64,000 bases of DNA from Neoarius graeffei (lineage: Eukaryota; Chordata; Actinopteri; Siluriformes; Ariidae), in NCBI RefSeq assembly GCF_027579695.1, contig NC_083576.1, positions 35,639,260 to 35,703,259 on the forward strand. Reading direction: 5' to 3'. Below the pieces are notes generated by a model. The model saw only the letters and a program-made list of their open reading frames with translations, was not told the DNA's origin and did not search any database. Numbering within the stretch: position 1 is the first letter of the stretch; every line of letters begins with the position of its first letter. This document shows, piece by piece, positions 54,213 through 64,000 of the stretch. The translations under genes and the position numbers were made by a program.

Positions 54213-54254
54213 ATACACACATACATACATACATACATACATACATACATACAT
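54213..54254 (+). repeat. (ACAT)n microsatellite between two SINEs
   Basis: About ten ACAT/CATA units after a short ATA and ACAC run. Confidence 0.93.
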
Positions 54255-54608
54255 GGGCCGGCACGGTGGTGTAGTGGTTAGCACTGTCGCCTCACAGCAA
54301 GAAGGTCCTGGGTTCGAGCCCAGCGGCCGATGAGGGCCTTTCTGTGCAGAGTTTGCATGCTCTCCCCGTGTCCGCATGGGTTTCTTCCGGGTGCTCCGGT
54401 TTCCCCCAAAGACATGCAGGTTAGGCTAATTGGTGACTCTAAATTGACCGTAGGTGTGAATGGTTGTTTGTCTCTATGTGTCAGCCCTGCGATGACCTGG
54501 CGACTTGTCCAGGGTATACCCTGCCTCTCGCCCATAGTCAGCTGGGATAGGCTCCAGCTTGCCTGCAACCCTGTCGGACAGGATAAACAGCTACGGATAA
54601 TGGATGGA
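54255..54608 (+). mobile_element. Mermaid-like SINE (5)
   Basis: It starts GGGCCGGCACGGTGGTGTAG and ends CTACGGATAATGGATGG. It is head-to-head with SINE 4 across the microsatellite and shares its GGATGG tail type, marking a subfamily. Confidence 0.93.
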
Positions 54609-55075
54609 CATACATACAAACACGTATACACACACACAAGGATATTTTTGGATTTGAGTATACAAGGACTTTTTATTGCATAATATGTTTGTGTATGGTT
54701 AAGAAGAGTAGTTGGGGGAGAACACTTATTCTGTATGCTGCTGCACAACCAATATGGTGCGTGTGTGTGTGCGCGCGTGTGTGCGTGTGCGCGCGTGTCA
54801 TTGTGTGAGGGTGCGTGTCTGTGTGCATGGTTATGAGGTTGTATTATGGTTGGAGTATTTCTCTGAAAAAAATCCAGATTACTGTAAAAACTGGTATATT
54901 TTCCTTATGTGATGCAATTTGTTTTTCAAATGAGAAAAGAGAAAAGAAAAAAGGAAAAGAGAGAAAAAAGACAAATTAATGAATTGTGGTAATAAATTAA
55001 GATGTTATTGTGTGCATGGGGATCAGGGTGTATGTTAGTATGTGAACATGTGCATCTGCATGTGCATGAGCATTA
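54609..55075. other. Non-coding; GT/GC-rich simple repeat at 54757-54830
   Basis: An alternating (GT)n/(GC)n purine-pyrimidine tract, a candidate for Z-DNA. No gene is seen. Confidence 0.55.
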
Positions 55076-55226
55076 AAGTTACAGACTTTAACATTCACTC
55101 TGATAACCCAGAAGACCCTCTGAAAACAGTGTTTGTGTGCATTCTAAATTCACTAGGGGTTAATCAGAACATCATAGTACCTACTCATAATGGTGGTCAC
55201 ACTCTCAATCTAATACTCAGGTATTA

Positions 55227-56838
55227 CAGGTGCTGGTCATATAATTAGAATATCATGAAAAAGTTGATTTATTTCAGTAATTCCATTCAAAAAGTGAAAC
55301 TTGTATATTATATTCATTCATTACATACAGACTGACATATTTCAAATGTTTATTTCTTTTAATTTTGATGATTATAACTGACAACTAATGAAAATCCCAA
55401 ATTCAGTATCTCAGAAAATTAGAATATTATTTAAGACCAATACAAAAAAAGGATTTTTAGAAATGTTGGCCAACTGAAAAGTATGAACATGAAAAGTATG
55501 AGCATGTACAGCACTCAATACTTAGTTGGGGCTCCTTTTGCCTGAATTATTGCAGCAATGTGGCGTGGCATGGAGTCGATCAGTCTGTGGCACTGCTCAG
55601 GTGTTATGAGAGCCCAGGTTGCTCTGATAGTGGCCTTCAGCTCTTCTGCATTGTTGGGTCTGGCGTATCGCATCTTCCTCTTCACAATACCCCATAGATT
55701 TTCTATGGGGTTAAGGTCAGGCGAGTTTGCTGGTCAATTAAGAACAGGGATACCATGGTCCTTAAACCAGGTACTGGAAGCTTTGCCACTGTGTGCAGGT
55801 GCCAAGTCCTGTTGGAAAATGAAATCTGCATCTCCATAAAGTTGGTCAGCAGCAGGAAGCATGAAGTGCTCTAAAACTTCCTGGTAGACGGCTGTGTTGA
55901 CCTTGGACCTCAGAAAACACAGTGGACCAACACCAGCAGATGACATGGCACCCCAAACCATCACTGACTGTGGAAACTTTACCCTGGACCTCAAGCAACG
56001 TGGATTCTGTGCCTCTCCTCTCTCCCTCCAGACTCTGGGACCTTGATTTCCAAAGGAAATGCAAAATTTACTTTCATCAGAGAACATAACTTTGGACCAC
56101 TCAACAGCAGTCCAGTCCTTTTTGTCTTGAGCCCAGGCGAGACGCTTCTGATGCTGTCTCTTGTTCAAGAGTGACTTGATACAAGGAATGCGACAGCTGA
56201 AACCCATGTCTTGCATACATCTGTGCGTGGTGGTTTTTGAAGCACTGACTCCAGCTGCAGTCCACTCTTTGTGAATCTCCCCCACATTTTTGAATGGGTT
56301 TTGTTTCACAATCCTCTCCAGGGTGCGGTTATCCCTATTGCTTGTACACTTTTTTCTACCACATCTTTTCCTTCCCTTCGCCTCTCTATTAATGTGCTTG
56401 GACACAGAGCTCTGTGAACAGCCAGCCTTTTTAGCAATGACCTTTTGTGTCTTGCCCTCCTTGTGCAAGGTGTCAATGGTCGTCTTTTGGACAACTGTCA
56501 AGTCAGCAGTCTTCCCCATGATTGTGTAGCCTACAGAACTAGACTGAGAGACCATTTAAAGGCCTTTGCAGGTGTTTTGAGTTAATTAGCTGATTAGAGT
56601 GTGGCACCAGGTGTCTTCAATATTGAACTTTTTCACAATATTCTAATTTTCTGAGATACTGAATTTGGGGTTTTCATTAGTTGTCAGTTATAATCATCAA
56701 AATTAAAAGAAATAAACACTTGAAATGTATCAGTCTGTGTGGAATGAATGTATACATTATACAAGTTTCACTTTTTGAATGGAATTACTGAAATAATTCA
56801 ACTTTTTCATGATATTCTAATTATATGACCAGCACCTG
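55227..56838 (-). mobile_element. Tc1-like transposon (Tc1-b), nearly intact
   Basis: TA flanks at 55225-55226 and 56839-56840. The inverted repeats begin CAGGTGCTGGTCATATAATT, and an inner repeat AAAATTAGAATATT is present near each arm's inner end (55417 and 56637). The arms are about 200 bp. It carries one transposase gene on the minus strand and sits inside the LINE. Confidence 0.95.
55515..56519 (-). pseudogene. Tc1-like transposase (Tc1-b), one premature stop
   Basis: It starts MGKTADLTVVQKTTIDTLHK at 56519; an in-frame upstream ATG at 56555 is less likely, since family members begin MGKT. A helix-turn-helix (AKKAGCSQSSVSKHINRE), GRKRCGRKK basic hook and the DDE core follow: KVMFSDESKFC, FIFQQDLAPAHS and DLNPIENLWGIVKRK. 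The Asp-Asp-Glu(34) spacing looks normal. The full length would be 334 residues, the family norm. The only visible lesion is TGA at 55735-55737, where PVLN is followed by a stop instead of the Trp expected before PANSPDLNP; reading continues normally to PTKY at the end. Position 12 onward shows no frameshift. Confidence 0.93.
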
Positions 56839-58812
56839 TATATTCAGGTTAAATATAAAAAATATAGTCACACTTCCACAGTCTGAAGCTACCTCAGATC
56901 ATTATCTCACTTTATTCAAAATATGTTTGAGCAATAATATATGCACCTTGCCACGTAACTGTGTCAAATGTACATTCACATCAACTACTTCACAACATTT
57001 TATAACTAGTCTCCCAGATTTATCAACTTTGATTGGATCACCATCAGACCCCACAGAACCTGACCAGGCAACTAAATGCTTAGAGTCAACGTTTCGCTAT
57101 ACTTTAGATAATGTAGCTTCACTTAAAAGAAAAATGATTAGAGATAAAAAACTATCATCCTGGTATAATGGTTACACATGCACCTTAAAACAGACCACTT
57201 GAAAATTAGAACATAAATGGCGTCAAACAAAATTGGTAGTATTCCAATTAGCATGGAAGGAGAGCCTCCTGAAGTATAAAAAAGCTCTCAGTGCTGCTAG
57301 ATCAATGTATCTCTCCACCCTAATAGAGGATAACAATAATAATCTTCGATTCTTATTTCACACTGGAGCAAAATTAACCAGGAAAAAGACCACGATAGGT
57401 GCATGCATACCTGCAATATGTAGTAGCAACGACTTCATGAATTTTTCCAGTGACAAAATTGAAAATATACGACAAAAAATTCAAGCTACTAATTTAAAGC
57501 CAGATAATTTAAGTAACCCCATAGCTAACAATATAACTGTATCAGATCAGCAATTAGGATATTCTACTCCCCTTAGAGACGCGAAACTCAATTCATTAAT
57601 TTCCACATCAAAATCTTTAACTTGTGTACTCGATTCCTTACCTACATGACTCTTCAAACATATAATACCAGAAGCAATTGAACCGCTTCTAAAATAATCA
57701 ATTTTCCCCTTAGAATTGGCTATGTACCCAAATCCTTTAAACTAGCAGTTAGCAAACCTCTGATTAAAATACCTAACCTCGACCCCTGTCAGCTGTCCAA
57801 TTAAAGGCCAATATCAAATCTGCCCTTTATCTCCAAGATCCTAGAAAAAGCTGTGGTACAGCAGTTATGCTCATATCTACATCAGAATAACATCCATGAA
57901 ATATACCTAGGGGTCCATCCATGAAGTACTTAGGGGTCGTGCTTGATGACAAACTCTCCTCCTCAATGAACATTGCTGTTGTGACCTGGATGTGTAGATT
58001 CCTCCTCTACAACATCCGAAGGATCCACCCTTTTCTTACCACCTGCTCTACTCAGCTCCTGGTCCAAGCACTGATTTTCTCCCACTTGGACTACTGCAAC
58101 ACTCTCCTTGCTGGCCTTGTGGCTTCTGCCATCAGACCCCTGCAGCTCATCCAGAATGCTGCAGCTTGCCTGGTCTACAACTTCCCTCGTTTTTCCTATG
58201 TCACCCCTCTGCTTGCCGACCTGCACTGGCTACCTATTGCAGGTCGCATCAAATTTATGACATTGGCACTAGCTTACCAGGCTGTCAAGGGTCTAAGGCC
58301 AGCATACCTTCAGAGTCTGATACGCCCCTACATGCCAGCCAGACCCCTACACTCCTCTACTACTCGTCATCTGGCTGCTGCTCCTCTCCAATCCTGCCCA
58401 GCCCGCTCAAGATTACTGTTTGTCCTGGTTCCCCATTGGTGGAATGACTCCCTGAACACCTTCAAGTGCAGACTGAAGACTCACCTATTCAGGCTGCACC
58501 TCTCCCCTGCTTCCCTGCCCACTGTGTAACATGTGTGCATTTTGATCTCGACCAACCAAGGCTGTGTACGATCTAGTTTGGGGTTAACCATTTTGAGTTC
58601 TCTGTTTAGTTGTACTTTATATGGTTGGTTTGTTTCCTTGGCTGTTTGAGTATTGGTATTTCAACAGCATATTACACTATGTATTGCTGTCACTTGTTCA
58701 TTTAGCACTAGAACTTTCTTGTCGAGAAGTTCAGCACTTTGTGTACCTGATTTTTGCACTCGTTGTATGTTGCTCTGGATAAGAGCGTCTGCTAAATGCC
58801 ATGTAACGTAAT

Positions 58813-59254
58813 GAATAACCATCATTTCTAAACAAAGCCTCTGCACTGTATTCACCTTCATTTGTTCACAGGCTATGACAGTAGCAAGGCCAAGTAATAG
58901 CTGGAGTGGGCCAGTGTTACCCAGATTGGCAGCTGGCCCATCAGTAGAATGGAATAGAATGCTTTATTTGTTATTGCATACAGGACAATGAAATTTAACA
59001 TACAGACCTCAAAGTTGGTATAAACAGAAAGGTAAGTCTAAAAGTATAAATAAAATATTCAAAAAGAAATTAAATATTAACAGAACATTTCCCTTAGAAC
59101 CTCTCCATAGTGAAACAGTGATGCAGTATTATTTATCCTATATGATTTCTACTATCCAATCAATAGTGTTAGAATATGGTTTGGAAACGAGAGTTTTAAA
59201 AACTTGAATATGTTCTAATTGCATGCAAAAAAGAATTTAACAGTAAATAAAGGG
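58813..59254. other. Non-coding; dispersed repeat fragment at 58925-59110
   Basis: AATAGAATGCTTTATTTGTT and CAGGACAATGAAATTTAACA recall a short repeat that is common in fish genomes. No gene is seen. Confidence 0.4.
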
Positions 59255-59631
59255 GGCAGCACGGTGGTGTAGTGGTTAGCGCTGTCGCCTCACAGCAAGA
59301 AGGTCCGGGTTCGATGCCCGTGGCCGGCGAGGGCCTTTCTGTGCGGAGTTTGCATGTTCTCCCCGTGTCCGTGTGGGTTTCCTCCGGGTGCTCCGGTTTC
59401 CCCCACAGTCCAAAGACATGCAGGTTACGTTAACTGGTGACTCTAAATTGACCGTAGGTGTGAATGTGAGTGTGAATGGTTGTCTGTGTCTATGTGTCAG
59501 CCCTGTGATGACCTGGCAACTTGTCCAGGGTGTACCCCGCCTTTCGCCCGTAGTCAGCTGGGATAGGCTCCAGCTCACCTGTGACCCTGTGGAACAGGAT
59601 AAAGTGGCTAGAGATGAGATGAGATGAGATG
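59255..59631 (+). mobile_element. Mermaid-like SINE (6), full length
   Basis: It starts GGCAGCACGGTGGTGTAGTG and ends in repeated GATGA. The TSD AGTAAATAAAGGG flanks at 59242-59254 and 59632-59644. The body is complete, including CCACAGTCCAAAGACATGCA and CAGCTGGGATAGGCTCCAGC. Confidence 0.96.
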
Positions 59632-59682
59632 AGTAAATAAAGGGCATGATGCATGGATTAAATATACTGCATAGATGTGATA

Positions 59683-60793
59683 CTAGGGTGACCAGACGTC
59701 CCGGTTTTACTGGGACAGTCCCGATTTGGGGTTGTGTGTCCCGAGTCCCAACAAAAGTCTGTCGGGACACGGATATGTCCCGGTTTTCGCCACTCGCGAC
59801 GTTTGCGACTGAGCAGTGTGGGAATCATTAGCGGAGAAATGTCTGCATTTACTATTTTGATGAATTGACAGGAATCGCAAACTTTCCTGGTTACTGCCCC
59901 CTGGCCCTGTGGCATGGGTGTTTATTTAGCCACATTATTCCAGACAACAGAACGTGTTGCCATGCAACAATAAAATAAACATTAACTGGCGCGAATGTTC
60001 TTTGTCTAGCAGCTAGCAGCAGTAATGCTGCAGCAATTATGCCGAAAAGAAAATGTACCTTTTCCAAAGATTTACAGGGCACCTACCCCTTCCTCCGAGA
60101 GGTGCAGAACAATGCACATGAAGCCTACTGCACACACTGTAAGTGTTCTGTAAGTGTGGAGGCTTTCCTCGGGCTGTCGCCCCTCTCCTCCTTTATTGCT
60201 GTTTTGTTTGAGTGTATATTCTCAAATCACTTGTCTCTTTTTTGTTTCTGTTTAACATACCATTCTGACAGTTTGGCCATATTGCTGTGTTGAACAGCTT
60301 GTTGCACCTTCCATTAAAGTGTTCACTTTTGTACACATCTTCTTGCTTTATTCATTCAGTTGTGGGGAATGGTTAGTAAGGTTGATTCTGACCTAGGCTA
60401 TGTTGAGGTCACATATCTACTTTTTAAGTTTATGCTATAGTGCATACAATTTTAGAGATATAGCCTACATGTGCATATGCATTCTTCTTGGTGTTCTCAC
60501 AAATAGGTGAAATAAATCAGTTTAAATTTGGCCTATGGACATAGCCTGGCCTATTCTCAGCCATTACAAAATCTGTTGTCTGACCATAATTTAATTGATC
60601 TGTATACCACTATGCTACTAGATAACAAAATGCCTGTTTGTTTTATTTCATGTGAGATGTTGATAAATGTGAGCTTCAACAAAGTGATATGAGCACCTCT
60701 CTGAGTGTCACGTTTACGTAAAAAAAAAGGTGTGCGTGCACGAGCATGGAGCAAAAGTGTCCCGGTTTCAGACTAGGGAAATCTGGTCACCCT
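59683..60793 (+). mobile_element. hAT-like element with GGGTGACCAGA ends, transposase mostly deleted
   Basis: The ends AGGGTGACCAGACGTCCCGG and AAATCTGGTCACCCT are inverted repeats. ATGTGATA (59675-59682) and ATGTGAAT (60794-60801) suggest an 8-bp TSD with differences at the end. A reading at 60039 starts MPKRKCTFSKDLQGTYPFLR and contains YCTHCK, like the N-terminal zinc-finger start of hAT5-type transposases; the catalytic part is absent. Terminal fragments of the same family occur near 30812 and 39310. Confidence 0.7.
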
Positions 60794-60801
60794 ATGTGAA
60801 T

Positions 60802-62214
60802 GTTAGTCAGGACACTTGAAGTGAAGTGAACTTAAAAAATGCGCTTTGATGCGCGCAGAAAGCGATTGTAATCATAATCATGAAGCGCAGTGTTGTCGAA
60901 TCCAAAGGATACTGAAGATCGGACCAGACCTTCATCGGTATTCGAAGACTTAGAATCTTTGAGATACAGCCTTTCAAGGATCCACTCTTGATATTGATAA
61001 ACTTATATCGTTAACACACTCCAGCGCAATAGATGGCGGTATCGGCTTCTTCAGTTACTGTGCAAGCCACCAATAAAATCACACAAGAGGAAGACTGATG
61101 TTTTGTTTCATCTTTTTGCTGTCAGTGAACTCACAGTTTGTTTTCGACAAAATGTTGTCTTTAGAAGAAGAATCTCCTAATTAATGCTTCATTATTGATC
61201 CGATTAGTGTGTGTTTACATTCCAACGTACAGCCAGGAGTGTACGGTTTGGAGTCTGCCCGAAAACAAGTGAGATAAGAACATTTTTTTTTCTCTATTAC
61301 TGTTGTCACAGCTTTCGTCTTTGAATTTGGTTATAACCAGATAGTCTCCATAAAAACATGTCAACATATAATTTGACTTTGATATGTAGTAGCTGTTGTT
61401 TTAGCAACGTTAGCAATTCGAGTATTTCTTCAGTATTGAGTTTATCACCAATGTTTTGAAATTATTTGAAAATTATCTAAGTTAACTGTTTAAAGAATCA
61501 TGGTCGGTCGGTAGCTGCCAAGCTAGCGTATATAATAATTCGGTTTCTCACAGCAGTCACAGATTTAATTGAGCGGATATAATGTGTTTTACGGCAACAG
61601 TTGCGAGAATACAGCTAAGTGCATAAAAAAGCTTTTTTAGTAAACGATAGAAGTCTACGTGCACACTTTATTATTAATTGCTGTCCGTAACAGCTGCCCT
61701 TCTAGAATAGATTTGATTGCTTTGCCTAGGTTTGTTCATCGAGAACGTTTTTTAATGTTAATAAAATATACAAAACAACACACATTTCAGTTCTATAATC
61801 TAGGTAAAACAGTAGCTATCCTAGACGATTTCTTAATGGTCAAAGCTTAACTCTGTTATTTAATATGGAATTTTTTTTTTTGGAAAAAGGGAAAATATAG
61901 AACATGCTTCATAAGAGATGGAAACGCCTTCAAATTTGAGAGCATTCACTGTGTTAATTTTAAGAAATATTGAAATGCTGTCTAATGTTGTGAGGTGTCT
62001 TGTTTTCTAAATCCAATTATAAGCTATATTCCAGTAAGTAGAAAAATTACACTATAGAATCTTACAACAATGAGAAATACTGGATGCATACAAGCTCTGA
62101 TATTCTGCTTTTCATATTTCATGACCTCTGAAAATAGGACATTTTACAATATCATCTTATTTTGGAAGTTTGCTTTCACTGATGTATCAGTTACTTTTCA
62201 CTTTTCTTGGTTGG
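60802..62214. other. Non-coding, no recognised feature
   Basis: AT-rich sequence. I found no supported gene, RNA or repeat boundary. Confidence 0.4.
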
Positions 62215-62640
62215 GATCATAGTGGCAGCAGACTGACAAGGTCAGTTCAGACTTTGTCTTCATCCACATATTCCTGCACATTCTGCAGAATCCCCAGACA
62301 GTCTCAAACCGACTGTTCAATATAATCTCTCCACCAGGTCCTTTGTCTACTATGTGGTCTCTGCCCAGTGGGACATGCTTGATGTATCTTGAGGATACTG
62401 CCTAAGAACCATCCAGGAGGCATCCTTGTAAGGTGCCCAGACCATATCAACTGGCTCCTCTCAATTCGGAGTAGCAGCAGCTCTACCCTGAGGCACTCTC
62501 TGATTGTTGAGCTCCTTAGTAGGGTAGTCCTGGCAGTCCTATGGTGGCATCTCATTTCAACCACCTGTACGCTCTGCCTTATTTTTTCACTCACTTACCC
62601 ACAGCTTGTGACAGTAGTTTGACCAGTACACACAGAGCTG
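62215..62640 (-). pseudogene. C-terminal remnant of a LINE reverse-transcriptase protein
   Basis: Minus-strand reading LRVELLLLRIERSQLIWSGH, LTRMPPG, then ACPTGQRPHSRQRTWWRDYI and, after a stop, DCLGILQNV. From memory, fish LINE ORF2 tails read similarly (SQLRWxGHxxRMPPGRLP...CPTGRRPRGRPRTRWRDY). Only this tail is present and it is degraded. Confidence 0.72.
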
Positions 62641-63270
62641 ATGAAGCAGACTGAACTCCTGCACAGACTGATACAGTGTTGGTAACATTGCATCACTGTT
62701 TCTCTTTACAATGATTGTGTAGGCAGTTGAACAAAACCTTAAATAGCATAAGTAAGGGAAATATGACAGCTGGTTTATTAGTTTCACAAATGCAAAGCTC
62801 ATTTTACACCAAAAGCCTCACAGCTCGTGCCCGTGTATGTTGGGATCTGAAGCATTCATTTCTGTGCTTTCTTGCACTGGATTAGTAAATATACATTACA
62901 GAAATATAAATATCAGATTGAGTCAGATTTTTGTAAACATTTATTACCACTGTAAGTGATTGCATAACATTCCTTACCCTAATGAGATTTTCACTTGTTT
63001 GCAAAGTTTTGATTTTAACTGATGCCAAAGTGCAAACTATTACACGATGCTGAAATATCACTCGTGCTGGATAGACTAGATTATAGGGATACAGTAGAAA
63101 ATATTGTATGAATACACAGTTGTGCCCCACAAAAAATTCTTATTTTTTATTTTAAATAGATGTTCTGCATGCTGACAATTTTGAGTGTAAAGGCCACTTT
63201 AATATGACAGTTGGACTCTGGACCATTGCTGTTTGGTCAAAATTGGCAATTAAGAGGAGTCCAATTTTTA
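62641..63270. other. Non-coding, no recognised feature
   Basis: AT-rich, no supported gene. Confidence 0.35.
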
Positions 63271-63492
63271 TTATCCCCTGCTGGCCGAAAGGCCCGAAGG
63301 GGGATTATGTCGTGGCGAAGTCTGTCCATCCCGGAAAGGGTTCTCACCTTTTTGAAATCAACTCCTCTGACAGTTTTTGGAGGAATTTCATGAAACTTGG
63401 CAAAAGGCTTTGTTATAGGACAGTAATACGCATATTGCAATTTCATTTGCAATATATTGTAGCGGGGAATATTGTGCTCTCAGAGCACTCTT
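63271..63492 (+). repeat. Dispersed fish repeat (CCCCTGCTGGCCGAAAGGCC type)
   Basis: The segment from TATTATCCCCTGCTGGCC through TTTCATGAAACTTGGC to CAGAGCACTCTTGTTCG is a repeat I recall from many fish loci. It may be an RTE-related LINE end. The short reading frame within it is not a host gene. Confidence 0.5.
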
Positions 63493-63594
63493 GTTCGTAT
63501 GTTGTGAGGTACTAATCTGAAGTCTACTTCCAATGCCAAGCAAATAACCTAATTTGCAAATAGCAGGGATGTTGGCTCTAGCTAAAGTATGCAG

Positions 63595-64000
63595 TATATG
63601 GCTTTCAGTATGTGGACACCTGAACATCACAGCTAGATGTGATTGTTGAACATCCTTTTCTAAAACTGCAAGTGTGAATAGGGAGCTAGTGTCCCTGTTA
63701 TGTTTATTACTCTAGCAGCCTCCACTTGTCTGAGAAAGCTTTCACTAGATTTTGGAACATGACTGTGGGGATTTGTGCCCATTCAACCATAATAATATTA
63801 GGGAGTTTGTGTTTCCAACAATTTACGTTGGACACAAAGACATGGCACACAGTCAGCATTCCAGTTTACACGAAAAGTGTTCAGTGGGGTTGAGCTCAAG
63901 GCCTGATGCAAATCACTGAAGTTCTTCCACACAACCTTGGCAAATAATGTCTTTATAGACCTTGCTTTTGTGTATGGGACATTGTCATTGTGTAACAGGC
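63595..64000. repeat. Probable fish DNA-transposon end (TATGTGGACACCTGAACATC type), cut by window end
   Basis: GCTTTCAGTATGTGGACACC and the following ATCACAGCTAGATGTGATTG resemble the terminus of a widespread fish repeat, and GACTGTGGGGATTTGTGCCC is also typical. It continues past the window. Confidence 0.4.

Larger units (their letters stand above)
55082..58530 (+). pseudogene. LINE ORF2 remnants (endonuclease end, linker, RT C-terminus)
   Basis: Pieces: DFNIHSDNPEDPLKTVF and THNGGHTLNLIL (55089-55220); after the Tc1, EATSDHYLTLFKICL (56885), with the endonuclease SDH motif; SAARSMYLSTLIEDNNNNLR (57290); and CVLDSLPT (57630). From about 57921, KYLGVVLDDKLS is followed by LVQALIFSHLDYCNTLLAGL, PLLADLHWLPIAGRIKF and WNDSLNTFKCRLKTHLF, the C-terminal region downstream of the RT core. 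The YADD-type box falls in the deletion. Stops lie near 57200 and 57650. Confidence 0.8.
55076..58812 (+). mobile_element. LINE fragment (Rex1/CR1-like), split by a Tc1 element and internally deleted
   Basis: The copy is 5'-truncated within the endonuclease (VTDFNIHSDNPEDPLKTVF). It is interrupted by Tc1 at 55227-56838 and resumes near 56845. The RT core is missing between about 57895 and 57920. The 3' end reads GATAAGAGCGTCTGCTAAAT, a 3' UTR phrase I know from fish LINEs. The clade is uncertain. Confidence 0.75.

Noticed and set aside
54278..54748. 156-residue and nearby frames across the SINE pair
   Set aside because: They recur wherever the Mermaid-like SINE occurs and are not genes.
61100..61300. 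Possible promoter or first exon of a host gene
   Set aside because: No open frame with splice sites, no CpG-rich stretch and no conserved motif that I could support.
1..64000. CRISPR arrays, operons, bacterial signals
   Set aside because: The repeats seen are transposon termini or microsatellites; introns, LINEs and SINEs show a vertebrate genome.

Overview
The window looks like repeat-dense euchromatin of a bony fish. The evidence is teleost-type mobile DNA: Gmr1-like Ty3/gypsy elements, Tc1-like transposons, L2 and Nimb-type LINEs, hAT and Harbinger derivatives, and six copies of a tRNA-headed SINE resembling the Mermaid SINE of catfish and other fishes. The abundance of that SINE makes a catfish or relative plausible, but no single sequence here proves it. 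The only host protein-coding sequence I can support is one exon of the dynein adaptor gene spdl1 (Spindly) at 3632-3796 on the minus strand. Almost everything else is mobile DNA, much of it nested.

Layout. 1-2472: 3' part of Gmr1-like copy A. 2.5-10 kb: a Tc1 remnant, the spdl1 exon, a Harbinger-like element (5722-6981), and the first copy of a 0.7-kb MITE. 10-15.6 kb: a 55-bp-arm hairpin, then an L2 LINE broken up by four later insertions, three with clean target-site duplications (TSDs). 15.6-20.4 kb: a fragment of a fish multicopy (possibly YqaJ-type) gene, a MITE, and a hAT-like element holding a solo Gmr1 LTR. 20436-24120: Gmr1-like copy B, lacking its 3' LTR. 25093-28051: a 3-kb hAT-type element with an exact 8-bp TSD. 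28373-29913: a dead Tc1 element. 31286-37239: an inverted, internally deleted copy of the same hAT, split by full-length Gmr1-like copy C (32031-36772, TSD GTTAT). 39.3-43.4 kb: a minus-strand Nimb/I LINE with a solo LTR (TSD GAGTG) in its 5' region. 44298-51130: full-length minus-strand Gmr1-like copy D (TSD TTAAC), whose 5' LTR is split by a Harbinger element carrying two Myb/SANT exons. 51-64 kb: SINEs, hAT derivatives, a LINE split by a Tc1 element whose transposase has a single stop codon, and smaller remnants.

The most notable system is the Gmr1-like family. All copies carry integrase upstream of reverse transcriptase and RNase H, the reverse of the usual Ty3/gypsy order. They use a tRNA-Phe-type primer site, and their gag capsid visibly resembles the SCAN domain of vertebrate zinc-finger proteins. 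Comparing the four copies shows mosaicism, a recurrent length change in an A-run at the integrase/RT boundary, and two LTR subfamilies attached to nearly the same coding region. No copy is intact.
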